64,000 nucleotides of DNA from positions 1 through 64,000 of the forward strand of contig JACQZR010000280.1 of assembly GCA_016213775.1 (NCBI GenBank). The letters run 5' to 3'. A program made the translations under genes and the position numbers. The notes under the pieces are model-generated. The model searched no databases. It was not told where the DNA came from and worked only from the letters and a program-made list of their open reading frames with translations. Position 1 is the first letter of the stretch. Each line of letters begins with the position of its first letter. The stretch comes from Acidobacteriota bacterium. Its GTDB lineage: Bacteria > Acidobacteriota > Terriglobia > Bryobacterales > Bryobacteraceae. Below are positions 34,858-43,895 of this stretch, in pieces.

Positions 34858-37857
34858 TTAGAACGTGAAGCGCAACTGCAGGTCGATCTTGCGCTGATAG
34901 GTGCTCGTTCCGCCGAAGGGGCCGAAGCCTGCCAGGCTGCGGTACTGGCCGAAGAAGGGCGAGGAAAGGTCGCCGCTCGGGGCCGCGTAGTTGGCATGGT
35001 TGAGCAGGTTGCGGGCAGAAGCGCTGATCGACAGGTTGTACTTCTTGCCGGAAGCGGAGCCGAACATCCCGGGAGGAGGACCGCCGCCACCAGGACCGCC
35101 ACGCATGCCGCCGCCCATCGGAGGGCCGCCGCCGCGAGGACCGCCGCCACCACCGCCGGGTCCGCGGCCGCCGTCCGGCCCGCCACGCGAGCCGCCCATT
35201 CCGGGAGGCGGACCACCTTCCGTAGGACCGGATTCGCCGCGGTTACCGAAAGCCCAAGACTTGGCGATGCGCATGGAGAGGTTCACCTGGCCCGGTCCGC
35301 GAGCGGTGTTGCGTCCGATGGTGGCAACTCCGAGACCTGGGTTGACGTCGTAGCAGCCGAAGCCCGTCTTGTAGACGAGCGAGCCGCCGGTGCAATTGGC
35401 CGCGGCGAGGTTGAGCAGCGCAGGGCGCTCGGCTGTGGTGCCGTCGAGATTGATGTCGCGCCCGGTGGTGATGTTGTAAGGACTGCCGGTGCTGGCCATC
35501 ATGAAGGGACTGATGGAGACGCCGTACTTCAGCGTGAGGTTCGTGCCCATGAAAATGCGGTGGCGCACGTCCTGGAAGCCCGACGGACCATATTCGGCGC
35601 GAAGATCGTATGGGTTGGCCGGGAGCCCTTCGGCGTCGCTCCTGCCGTGCCCGTAGCTGTAGTGGCCGAACAGGATCAGCTTCTTCCAACTGATGTTCGG
35701 CGAGATGGCGATCATGCTGTTCCGGCTGAAGCCTACCGTTTCGGTCAGTAGGCGCATCTGCCGGTCGCCGAACGGATACACACCGTTGATGGGCGCGTTG
35801 ATGTTGACGTTGCGCCGCAGGTGCACACCGCGGCCCATGATGTACTGGCCGCTCAAGCGGAACGATTTGGTGATCTGCCGGTCGAGCCCGAAGCTCCACT
35901 GATAGGTGCGAGGGGCGACGGCGGAGGAATCGAGCGGCTGCAACTGCTGCGGCTGCTTGCCGGCCGCCAGCGTCTCCAGCGACGGAATCACCGGGAAGAA
36001 GTCCGGGTTCTGGATGAGATAGGAAAGCTGAGTGGTCCCGTTGTAGCGCAGCGCTTGCAAGGATTCGGATTCCCCAACGCGATCGTAGAACGCGCCGAAG
36101 CCCGCACGGAAGACGGTCTTACCGGCGGTGGTTCCCTTCTGGTCGATGGCCCATGCCAGGCCGATGCGCGGCGCCCAGTTCGTGAAGTCGGAGATGTTGG
36201 TTTGCGTTTCGTAGCGGAGCCCGTAACTCAAAGTGAGGTTGGGGCGGAAGCGGAAGTCGTCGGTGACAAAGAGGCCAATGTCGAATTGATTGAGCGAGGC
36301 GAGAGGCGTTCCGGCGCTCAGGCTGAACTGCGAAGCGCCGCCGCCGAGTGCGCGGATCTGCGCGCCGCTGAAACCAAGCTGTTGGAAGAGCAAAGTGCGG
36401 CGGTAGCGTTCGAGTGCGGTAAGGTCCACCGACGTCCCCGCGATGGCGTTGTTGTTGGCATCCAGCGCCGGGCCCTGGCCGCCGAAGAAGGTGTATGAGC
36501 CACCGAAGTTCATCACCGACGTGTCGTCGAGAAACACCTGCTTCAGGCGTCCACCCCATTTAATGATGTGGCGTCCCTTGGTAAGCGTGGAGAGGTTGGT
36601 GTATTCCCAGCGGTTGTTGAGCGAGCCCGAGTTGCCCACCTGCGCGCCGCCTCCGCTGAATGCGCCCTGCACGTTGATGGCGGGGGTGGAGTTGTCGCCG
36701 CTACGCTGGCTGTTCATGCGCATGAACTGGAAGCGCGATTCGTTCACCATCGTCGGCTTGAGTATGGAGGTGTAGGTGACTTGCAGCACGCGTTCGGCGA
36801 GGGTTTGCTTGTAGCCGCGCGAGGCGAGGCTGAAGTCGCCGATGCCTTCGTTGTCTTCACGCACGTCGACGTTCTGGTAGCGGAGCACAAGCGTGTTGTT
36901 AGTGTTGATGGCATAGTCGAAGCGCGGGCTGATTTGGGTGCGCACCTGCGGGGTCAGAATCGCCTGGTTGACGCTCTGTGTGTTGAATGCAGAATCGAGA
37001 GTCGTCGCCAGGATGAAGGCGTTCTCCGTGATGTCGCGCCGCTCGACATCGAGTCCGAACGAGGCCTTCTGTTTCTTGATCGGCCCTGTGAGATGGAAGC
37101 CGAAGAAGCGGTTTTGATACTCGGGTAGATCGGGACGGCTCAGCAGTGGACTGCGCGTGTTGAAGTGCTGATTGTTGAACTGGAAGAACGCCTGGCCGCG
37201 GATGCTGTCGGTCCCTGGACGGGTGAGAATCTCGATGCGGCCGAAGCCGGGCCGGTCATATTCCGCCGAGAACGGATTGGAGTTGATACGAATCTCGCGG
37301 ATGGAGGATTTGGACGGCATGTTGCCACCGGTGAAGCCATCGATGTAGATCTGGCCGCCGTTGGGGCCTGCACCGGGGCCAGCCATCGCCTGCAACTGTT
37401 GCTGGAGTTCGTCGGGATCGTCGGAGAGGGCTTCCAACTCCTTCTGCCGAAGAACGATGGCGGTGCCGTTGGAGGAGGAGTCGGTGCTGACAGTGTTGTT
37501 GTCATCCTCGACGTTCACCACCTGCGCTTCCGCTGCGATCACCAACTGTATATCGGCGCTCACCGGCGCGGCCACGTTGAGCTGTTTCTGCATCGTGGCG
37601 AAGCCCTTCATCCCGACGCGAAGCGTGTAGTTGCCGTCGCGCGGGACGGTGAAAGAATATTTTCCCGTAGCGTCTGTCTTAGTGGACTGGTTGCCGCCGG
37701 GACCACGAAGGGACACGGAGGCAGCCGGCACGAGAGCGCCGGAAGGGTCGGTGACAGTGCCCTGCACGGTGAGGCGCGGGTCGGTCTGGGCGAAGGCCGC
37801 CGCGGCCAGCGCAAGCGAGCACACAAATCGGGTTATCAGCCTATGTGAGGCAATCAT
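34858..37857 (-). CDS. TonB-dependent receptor-like outer membrane protein with Gly/Pro-rich insert
   Basis: 999 residues. Signal peptide about 1-23 (ends AAAFAQ), then a carboxypeptidase-regulatory-like domain (about 28-105: VQGTVTDPSGALVPAASVSL). A plug region follows (LRQKELEALSDDPDELQQQL and QIYIDGFTGGNMPSKSSIRE), then a long beta-barrel ending KIDLQLRFTF. Near residues 875-935 is a low-complexity insert of Gly, Pro, Arg and Met (GGPPPGMGG, RGGGPPMGGGMRGGPGG). The next gene upstream, 40 bp away, carries a similar tract. The barrel subgroup is the Oar-like one. Substrate unknown; the shared tract hints that the two products act together at the outer membrane. Confidence 0.85.
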   Translation of the reverse strand: MIASHRLITRFVCSLALAAAAFAQTDPRLTVQGTVTDPSGALVPAASVSLRGPGGNQSTKTDATGKYSFTVPRDGNYTLRVGMKGFATMQKQLNVAAPVSADIQLVIAAEAQVVNVEDDNNTVSTDSSSNGTAIVLRQKELEALSDDPDELQQQLQAMAGPGAGPNGGQIYIDGFTGGNMPSKSSIREIRINSNPFSAEYDRPGFGRIEILTRPGTDSIRGQAFFQFNNQHFNTRSPLLSRPDLPEYQNRFFGFHLTGPIKKQKASFGLDVERRDITENAFILATTLDSAFNTQSVNQAILTPQVRTQISPRFDYAINTNNTLVLRYQNVDVREDNEGIGDFSLASRGYKQTLAERVLQVTYTSILKPTMVNESRFQFMRMNSQRSGDNSTPAINVQGAFSGGGAQVGNSGSLNNRWEYTNLSTLTKGRHIIKWGGRLKQVFLDDTSVMNFGGSYTFFGGQGPALDANNNAIAGTSVDLTALERYRRTLLFQQLGFSGAQIRALGGGASQFSLSAGTPLASLNQFDIGLFVTDDFRFRPNLTLSYGLRYETQTNISDFTNWAPRIGLAWAIDQKGTTAGKTVFRAGFGAFYDRVGESESLQALRYNGTTQLSYLIQNPDFFPVIPSLETLAAGKQPQQLQPLDSSAVAPRTYQWSFGLDRQITKSFRLSGQYIMGRGVHLRRNVNINAPINGVYPFGDRQMRLLTETVGFSRNSMIAISPNISWKKLILFGHYSYGHGRSDAEGLPANPYDLRAEYGPSGFQDVRHRIFMGTNLTLKYGVSISPFMMASTGSPYNITTGRDINLDGTTAERPALLNLAAANCTGGSLVYKTGFGCYDVNPGLGVATIGRNTARGPGQVNLSMRIAKSWAFGNRGESGPTEGGPPPGMGGSRGGPDGGRGPGGGGGGPRGGGPPMGGGMRGGPGGGGPPPGMFGSASGKKYNLSISASARNLLNHANYAAPSGDLSSPFFGQYRSLAGFGPFGGTSTYQRKIDLQLRFTF

Positions 37858-37897
37858 TGCATTATCCTTAGAAACGTCTTTTATGGTGAACCGTTGC

Positions 37898-39043
37898 CTA
37901 GGGAATCATCCCCGGCAGATCGAGGCCGCTCATACCACCCATGCCCAGACCGCTCAAACTGGGACCGGCATCGGGGCGACCTGCTATGCGAGTTTGTTGC
38001 ATTTGAGCCATGCGGATGAGCATGTCCGCGTTGGCGACGATCATGATGGCAGTAATGTCGCCGTCCTTAGCGCCTTTGGTGCTGGAGACAACGATAGTGG
38101 AACCTGTTTTCAAATCTTCTAACTTAGTGGCGGGCATGCGTTCGAGCAGTTGGGAGAGGTCGCCGCCACGGCCACCGGGTCCGCCCGCGCCTCCGGGACC
38201 GCCAGGACCGGCTTGTCCGCCATTCGCGCGAGGTGCGCCACCAGATGCGCCACCGGGGCCTCCGCCCATCGTCCCTCCAAAGTTGGGCATCGACTTCAGA
38301 CTGGAGTCAGCGGTGAGGTGAATGACGAGCGGCTTCTTGTTACTGAGATCGGCAATCGTGATTGTCTTGGCCGCCGGATCAATTGCTGTGATTGTGCCGC
38401 CCTTGGTGATGAAGGTACCGAACACCACTTCGTCGGCAGTGACCTTGGAGCCGTCTTCACTCTTCTGCCCTCGGGCTCGAAGCTGATCGCCCACTGAGAC
38501 CTCTTTGAGGCTGCTCACTTTCGCATCGGCGAATTTCACGGAATCGGGCGAGTAGCGGCGGTACCTGGTTGTATCGGAGACGGTGACGGTGGATGTGGTT
38601 TCGCCGGCGATGCCGCGTATCTTGACGGTCACTGTGTTGCCGGCCTTCGTGGCGACGACGCCGGACACGCCGCGTTTGATCCAATCCTGCTTATCGGCTT
38701 CGTTCTTCTTCGCGATTTCGTTCGACGACATGACGACGATGCGGCGAGCCATTGCGCCTTCGGGCATCAGGGAAATCAGGACGCGGTCGCCAACGGAGAT
38801 GTCCGCGGCGGAAATAGGGGTGGCGTTTTTGAGATTGGTTTCGCCGGGGGCGATGCGCTGGAAGACTGTCTCCGCGCTCATTTTGACGGTTGCGAGGTCG
38901 CCTTTGTCGGGTTGGATATCGAGTTCAGCGGTCTCGGCTTTCAGAGACTTGACGGTGCCGATAATGGACTTGGCTTGCGGGAACGCCGGCAATGCGGCAA
39001 TGGCCAGCAGCAGCGCAAATCGGCGAGAGTGAAGCATCATCAA
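37898..39043 (-). CDS. Exported DUF5666-like repeat protein with Gly/Pro-rich tract
   Basis: 381 residues. Signal peptide about 1-22 (…LLLAIAALPAFPQ). The body has three or more beta-rich OB-like modules of the DUF5666 sort: IIGTVKSLKAETAELDIQ, VSGVVATKAGNTVTVKI and GGTITAIDPAAKTITIADLS, each followed by V(G)DRV/V(G)DQL. About residues 258-298 are Gly-rich (GGTMGGGPGGASGG, GGPGGAGGPGGRGG), and the C-terminus is again Gly/Met-rich (GLGMGGMSG). It is upstream of and likely co-transcribed with the TonB receptor. No enzymatic motif is seen; function unknown. Confidence 0.72.
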   Translation of the reverse strand: MMMLHSRRFALLLAIAALPAFPQAKSIIGTVKSLKAETAELDIQPDKGDLATVKMSAETVFQRIAPGETNLKNATPISAADISVGDRVLISLMPEGAMARRIVVMSSNEIAKKNEADKQDWIKRGVSGVVATKAGNTVTVKIRGIAGETTSTVTVSDTTRYRRYSPDSVKFADAKVSSLKEVSVGDQLRARGQKSEDGSKVTADEVVFGTFITKGGTITAIDPAAKTITIADLSNKKPLVIHLTADSSLKSMPNFGGTMGGGPGGASGGAPRANGGQAGPGGPGGAGGPGGRGGDLSQLLERMPATKLEDLKTGSTIVVSSTKGAKDGDITAIMIVANADMLIRMAQMQQTRIAGRPDAGPSLSGLGMGGMSGLDLPGMIP

Positions 39044-39130
39044 TACCTTGGTAACATACCGATGCCCTGGAATGACCTTAAGTTTTGTAAAGATGCGGAT
39101 TTAAAAGACTTTTTTACATTTCTGGGTGCG

Positions 39131-39274
39131 TTAGCGGAGGCGGTTTTGCGAGCAGGCGGCGCCTGTTTGCGCCATCTGGTAGTAGGGCAGCGCGTGCTTG
39201 GAATAAGTGCCGGCAAGGGACTGCAGATGGACGGAGTCAGTCAGAAAGTACCAGGCGGCGAGGATGTCCGTGCT
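39131..39274 (-). pseudogene. GT39-like glycosyltransferase C-terminal remnant
   Basis: A 48-codon frame with no start that matches the tail of the intact gene at 42558-43895. It reads ILAAWYFLTD, then LAGTYSKHALPYYQMAQTGA and ACSQ; the intact copy has ILAAAVLFSGYFLSDYF, then LGGTYSKDALLYYQMAQGGH and TCSQ. About 25 residues between the two blocks are missing and everything upstream is gone. The upstream frame ends in TGA (39275-39277). The DNA similarity is visible by eye (for example GCGCCATCTGRTAGTAGRGC). A relic of a duplicated gene. Confidence 0.75.
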
Positions 39275-39321
39275 TCATTGGACAGGCGGTACCAACTTGG
39301 CACTCCCACACTCACAGCACC

Positions 39322-41907
39322 CTATTTCGCTCGCGCGAGCCTCCGCCGGACCTCGTCACTGAAGTTCAGGATCACCCGCAGGTGAGTCTCCGGCGTAAGT
39401 GCGTCAGCATCTACAATCTCAACAATCTCCTTACCATCTGGCATAACGTCGAGCCCTGCCGCCGGGTAGCGTGCCGTTTCCATCGCGGTAAACCTGCGCA
39501 AATCACTCGGCACAAAGGTGTCGCCTCTGAGGGCAGTCGAATGAAACGAAACCCCGTTCCGCTCGTCCTGCAGGAAGAGCTGGCTTCCATTCGCCGTCCA
39601 CCTGGGATCGTAGCCCCGCACCGTGGAAACCTGCCACTTGCCCCCAGCCGCGCCTCGGTGCTCGGTCAGTGAGGCAAGGTAGACCTGATACCCGCCGGTC
39701 TCATCTGACATGTAGGCCACCCACCGTCCGTCCGGCGACAGAGCGGCGGCCGAGCCGCGAGCCACGACAGCTTTCCTGCCAATGCGCAATGGCACTCCGC
39801 CGCGTTCGACCGGAGCGACCCATACCTCGGACTTGTCCGGGGACTGGGAGAAGCCCGCTGCCCACTTGCCGTCGAGCGAAAAAGATGTCAGGTATGCTGC
39901 CGCGTCCTGAAAGAGCAGTACGGGCTCGCTGGCACCGTCTGCCCGCGTGATGAGTGTGTCGTCGCCGGAGCGAAAAACGATATGCTGGCCGTCGTACGTC
40001 CATGTGGGGTTGAACTGAGACCGATCGTCGTGGACAAGGCGCCGAGTGGCGCCACTGGCAAAATCGTGCACGACGACTCTGCCCTTGGGGTCAGCGACAT
40101 CGGCCACCGCGAGTCTCTTTCCGTCCGGCGACACTCGCGGATAGATGTAACCGCCCGGTCCGAGGACTTTCTGTTTACGCCCCGCCGAATCGATGCGGAC
40201 AACAACACGGCCCGAGGCGCGCCGGTAGACCAGGGTGCCATTCGACGAAACGCTGTATTCCGGCAAACCCGCGCGGTCATCCACCTCGTCCACCATGGGC
40301 ACTTCAGCGCCGGTCAGCTTGAGCGCGCCGAGGTCGAATGGCGCCGCGAAGATCTTCCGGTCGCGATGGAAAAGCAGATAGCCGCCGTCGAGGTAGCGGG
40401 CGGCGTTGGCGTTCTTCAGCAACTCACGCGGCTCCCGTTGGCCGCTCTCCAGAATGCGCAGAGTGTAGTGGTAGGCCGGCCATGATTCTCGAGTTGTGTA
40501 GATGAGGCCCTTAGCGTGTGGCAGCAGATGGGGATCGATCGTATCCACTGCGGCGCTGGAAGGAATCCAGGATTCGAGCGATCCGCCGGCCGCCGGAATC
40601 CGCCATATGCCACTGGCGGTGTAGGTTGCCGGAACAACAGCGATCCGTCCATCGGCTCCCCAACTGCCGCCGGCCGGTTCGTTCACCGCTGCGAGGGAAA
40701 TAAGCGAGCCGCCATCGAGAGACAACAACTTCATCTTTTCCTTGGTGAAGAATCCGACGGATCGTCCGTCCGGCGAGAAGAACGGCTGCACGAACATTGC
40801 TGCCTCCGTCCCGGCGAGAACGCTGATGTTGGTCTGGTCCAGCCGGCGCATCGCGAGATGTGTTCCCTTCTCGTTGACACGGACGAACACAATGCGTTCG
40901 CCGTCAGGCGAAATCGACGGCATGTGCACGATTTGGCCTGCGTCGACTTCGAGTTGGATCATCGGCCGCCCCGCCGCAGGGGCGGTCCACAACCGCCACG
41001 ACGTGGCCGCCAGAGCGAGGGCGAGTACGCCGACGGCGGCGGGCCACAGGGCTGGCCGTCTTCCCGGAGGCGTTGCGGCGGGAGCGGGTGGGGCGAGATC
41101 GCCGGACAGCGCAATGCGCGCTTCCCCGATGTCGCGTAGCCGCTGCCTGGGATCGCGCTGCATGCAGCGTTCCAGCAATAGCCGGACTGCCGGAGGCGTT
41201 GCGGCGGGCAAAGAGCTGAAGTCGATATCAGCGCGAAGCACAGCAGCCAGCACGTCGGAGACGGTTTCCCCTGGGAACGGGATACGGCCGGTGAGCATTT
41301 CGAGCAGCACGGCTCCGAAGGCCCAGATGTCGGTTCGCTTGTCAACCGCAGCGCCGCGCGCCTGCTCGGGAGACATGTAGGGCGCGGTGCCGAGGATCAT
41401 GCCGTCCAGGGTTGGTCCGAACGCGAGAGTCGGGGCGTTGGCCGCATCGGCCGTTTCCCGAATGGGCCCGGCCGCCAGTCCGAAGTCGATGATCTTGACC
41501 ACGCCGTCCGGTGTAACCCTGACGTTGGCCGGCTTCAGATCGCGGTGGATCACCCCCTTTTCGTGCGCGGCTTCCAGTCCGGCGGCAATCTGGCGGGCGT
41601 AGTCGATGGCTGTTCCGATTGCGACCGGGCCCTTGAGCTCGGCACCCTCGACGAGCTCCATTACGATCGTGTTCTCTTCCACTCCGTAGATCGCCGCGAT
41701 GTTGGGATGGTTGAGCGATGCCAGCACCTGCGCTTCACGGTGGAAGCGCGCCATGCGGGCGGCATCCTCGGCGAACGCCGGCGGAAGGATCTTGAGAGCT
41801 ACCTCGCGGTGCAGTTTCGTGTCTGCTGCACGGTAGACAACGCCCATGCCGCCTTCGCCGAGTTTCGAGACGATGCGGTATTGACCAATCGACTGCGGAG
41901 GGTTCAT
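39322..41907 (-). CDS. Ser/Thr protein kinase with TolB/PD40-like beta-propeller (kinase 2)
   Basis: 861 residues from ATG 41907 (MNPPQSIGQYRIVSKLGEGG); the upstream in-frame extension is not domain-like. The kinase domain covers about 10-270, with Lys39, HRDLKPANV with Asp123, DFG at 141-143 and MSPEQARG. A membrane helix near 300-318 (LWPAAVGVLALALAATSW) is followed by a propeller of PD40 repeats (SPDGERIVFVRVNEKG, SPDGRSVGFFTKEKM, SPDGRWVAYMSDETGGYQVY). It has the same plan as kinase 1 at 30330-33014 but is clearly diverged. It sits between two gene relics that suggest duplication or rearrangement around it. All catalytic residues are present, so it should be active. Confidence 0.9.
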   Translation of the reverse strand: MNPPQSIGQYRIVSKLGEGGMGVVYRAADTKLHREVALKILPPAFAEDAARMARFHREAQVLASLNHPNIAAIYGVEENTIVMELVEGAELKGPVAIGTAIDYARQIAAGLEAAHEKGVIHRDLKPANVRVTPDGVVKIIDFGLAAGPIRETADAANAPTLAFGPTLDGMILGTAPYMSPEQARGAAVDKRTDIWAFGAVLLEMLTGRIPFPGETVSDVLAAVLRADIDFSSLPAATPPAVRLLLERCMQRDPRQRLRDIGEARIALSGDLAPPAPAATPPGRRPALWPAAVGVLALALAATSWRLWTAPAAGRPMIQLEVDAGQIVHMPSISPDGERIVFVRVNEKGTHLAMRRLDQTNISVLAGTEAAMFVQPFFSPDGRSVGFFTKEKMKLLSLDGGSLISLAAVNEPAGGSWGADGRIAVVPATYTASGIWRIPAAGGSLESWIPSSAAVDTIDPHLLPHAKGLIYTTRESWPAYHYTLRILESGQREPRELLKNANAARYLDGGYLLFHRDRKIFAAPFDLGALKLTGAEVPMVDEVDDRAGLPEYSVSSNGTLVYRRASGRVVVRIDSAGRKQKVLGPGGYIYPRVSPDGKRLAVADVADPKGRVVVHDFASGATRRLVHDDRSQFNPTWTYDGQHIVFRSGDDTLITRADGASEPVLLFQDAAAYLTSFSLDGKWAAGFSQSPDKSEVWVAPVERGGVPLRIGRKAVVARGSAAALSPDGRWVAYMSDETGGYQVYLASLTEHRGAAGGKWQVSTVRGYDPRWTANGSQLFLQDERNGVSFHSTALRGDTFVPSDLRRFTAMETARYPAAGLDVMPDGKEIVEIVDADALTPETHLRVILNFSDEVRRRLARAK

Positions 41908-42064
41908 TGGGTGCGTTTCGACGCATTCTACCACTTTGCGATTATTACTTGAGCTGTGAATGGGAGAATCGAAACGATAGGACGTTGAACACCGGGTGCT
42001 CGCCAAACGCTCCGGCTCACCAACCCTCTATTGGCGCCCGACTCTGCGACAACCGCACGGGCAG

Positions 42065-42450
42065 TCACTCCTGGCGGAGCGCAACCATCGGGTGGATCAT
42101 GGTGGCTCGCATAGCCGGAATCAGGCTTGCGAGTACGCCAGCCACAATCCGGAAACAGCGCTGCTCCCGCTATGCTCACAGGGCCCCACTGGACTGGCAC
42201 AGCACAGAAGAGGCGCGATCCGCGGGGTCGCCACCAGGACGACGGCGAGGCGGCGGCGATCCCCGATACAGCCAGCAACAGGGTAATGCAAATGCCGATT
42301 TCCCGAGTCCTCCGCCTCTCCGCGTCCGCCATCACTCCGTGAAGACCCACACCGACGGGCAGTCGGGAATGATGCTCAGCACTCCAGGGAACAGCGAGGC
42401 CACCGACGGCCCGAACCACGCAGCCGGGATCGATGGCGGACATCTCGCTG
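42065..42450 (-). pseudogene. ADOP/MacB-like ABC permease relic
   Basis: The minus strand holds out-of-frame pieces of an ADOP-family permease in correct order. First comes a segment SAIDPGCVVRAVGGL resembling the periplasmic domain end. Next is GVMADAERRRTREIGI, the family's GVMAYSVAQRTREIGIRMAL block. Last is VAGVLASLIPAMRATMIHPM then VALRQE-stop (TGA 42067-42065), the standard C-terminus. Between them about 60 residues are missing and at least two frameshifts occur. ADOP genes are named for their expansion in Acidobacteria. The stretch 41908-42557 contains nothing else recognisable. Confidence 0.7.
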
Positions 42451-42557
42451 TGGAGCAAGGGGACGAAACCGCATGCATCATTTGCCGCGAACCGGTCGCA
42501 TGCAGGACTCCATTCGGCGGGGCGGTTGGCGAGGTTGCGTTGACCGTTTCGAGACTC

Positions 42558-43895
42558 TCATTGGCGAGCAGGAGCGGGAAAGCTCTGCGAGCAGGTGTGG
42601 CCCCCTTGCGCCATCTGATAGTAGAGCAGGGCGTCCTTGGAATACGTCCCGCCGAGCCGCTGGAGATAGCTCGCGTTGCCTTCTCGCGCGGCTTGGGTGG
42701 CCAGCGTTTTTACCTGCTCGTCGAAGGCTCCAGTGGCGCGCTGCGGGTAGCCTGTGAAGTAGTCGCTCAGGAAGTAGCCGCTAAAGAGAACGGCGGCGGC
42801 GAGGATCGGCGCCCGCGCGGCTGCGTTGCGTATGGCGGCCCCACTCAGAAGACACACAAAGGGCCAGGCTCCAATGGAGCGGAGCGCGTGTGGGACGGCG
42901 CCGAGGGTCAGCGCCGAAGGGATGATTCCCGCCAGGATTCCGATGATACACAGGCGGAGCAGCGGGATTGGGATGGAGGTGCGCCGCCAGCCAGTGATCG
43001 CGATGGCTATGGCGGCGAAGTCCAGTGCGCTCAGGATGCCCACTTTGCCGGTGGAGTGGCGCGGGTTCCGATCGCCGGATAAGAACAGATAGTCCGGGTG
43101 GAAATGGGAGACGTAGTTGCGCGCGAAGATGCTGCCCAGGATGACCGGCGAGTTAGCGACGTCGGGGCGGTTGCGAAAGTTTTCGGAGAGCAGGCTCACC
43201 GATCGGAAACGGTGGCGGAGTTCGTCCGCCGTCAAGACCTTGATGAAGAACGGCAGCATCACCAGGGCGAGTGTTACGGCGAACGGGATCATCTGCTTCA
43301 GGCGGCCTTCGCGATGGCGCATCCAGAGAAGCAGTGCGATGACAATCGGGCCTTGGATGTAGAGCGGGCTGTAGGAAATGATGGCGAGGGCGAAGAACAC
43401 GGCGGAAATGACTTGCGCCGCGCGGCCTTCGCGGCAAAGGAAGAAATAGAGAGCCCAGACAAGGAAGCAAGGCGCATTGGGCGGTTCCCAGGCAATACGG
43501 GAGAAGATCCAGCCCCACGGCGAGACGGACGCTACCAGTGCCGTTGCAAGCGCGCCGCTGTTGCCGAAGTAATGGCGCGCGAGCAGCGTCATGCCGAGGA
43601 TAGCCATCGTGATTGCAAACGCTGCGAAGGCTCGCATGGCCGCGACGGAGGCGCCGAAGAGTTTCACCCACCCCGCGCCGATGTACAACGCGGGCGGGTA
43701 GTAGACCCCACCGAAATCGCTCACCGAGTAGAGCGGAAAACGCCGGCCCGCGGGGTTGGCGCCTTCCGTCGCCATGCAGATGACATGGGCCGATTGCGAT
43801 GCCTCGTCAATGTAGAAGCCCGGCGGGCTCTGGTCGAGCGCGCAGAAGCGGGCTGCCAACAGGATCAGCAGGAATGCGATGGCGAGCCGGTTCAT
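42558..43895 (-). CDS. GT39-like membrane glycosyltransferase
   Basis: 445 residues from ATG 43895 (MNRLAIAFLLILLAARF); the long open frame above it overlaps the preceding gene. It is a polytopic protein with about ten hydrophobic segments. The acidic pair D30-E31 (GFYIDEASQS) after the first helix and a periplasmic loop beginning VYYPPALY follow the ArnT/PMT pattern. The C-terminal soluble end LGGTYSKDALLYYQMAQGGH ends in a short tail. Its start overlaps the stop of the 848-residue protein gene (ATGA), so it is translationally coupled to it. A truncated copy of its tail lies at 39131-39274. Donor and acceptor unknown. Confidence 0.75.
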   Translation of the reverse strand: MNRLAIAFLLILLAARFCALDQSPPGFYIDEASQSAHVICMATEGANPAGRRFPLYSVSDFGGVYYPPALYIGAGWVKLFGASVAAMRAFAAFAITMAILGMTLLARHYFGNSGALATALVASVSPWGWIFSRIAWEPPNAPCFLVWALYFFLCREGRAAQVISAVFFALAIISYSPLYIQGPIVIALLLWMRHREGRLKQMIPFAVTLALVMLPFFIKVLTADELRHRFRSVSLLSENFRNRPDVANSPVILGSIFARNYVSHFHPDYLFLSGDRNPRHSTGKVGILSALDFAAIAIAITGWRRTSIPIPLLRLCIIGILAGIIPSALTLGAVPHALRSIGAWPFVCLLSGAAIRNAAARAPILAAAVLFSGYFLSDYFTGYPQRATGAFDEQVKTLATQAAREGNASYLQRLGGTYSKDALLYYQMAQGGHTCSQSFPAPARQ

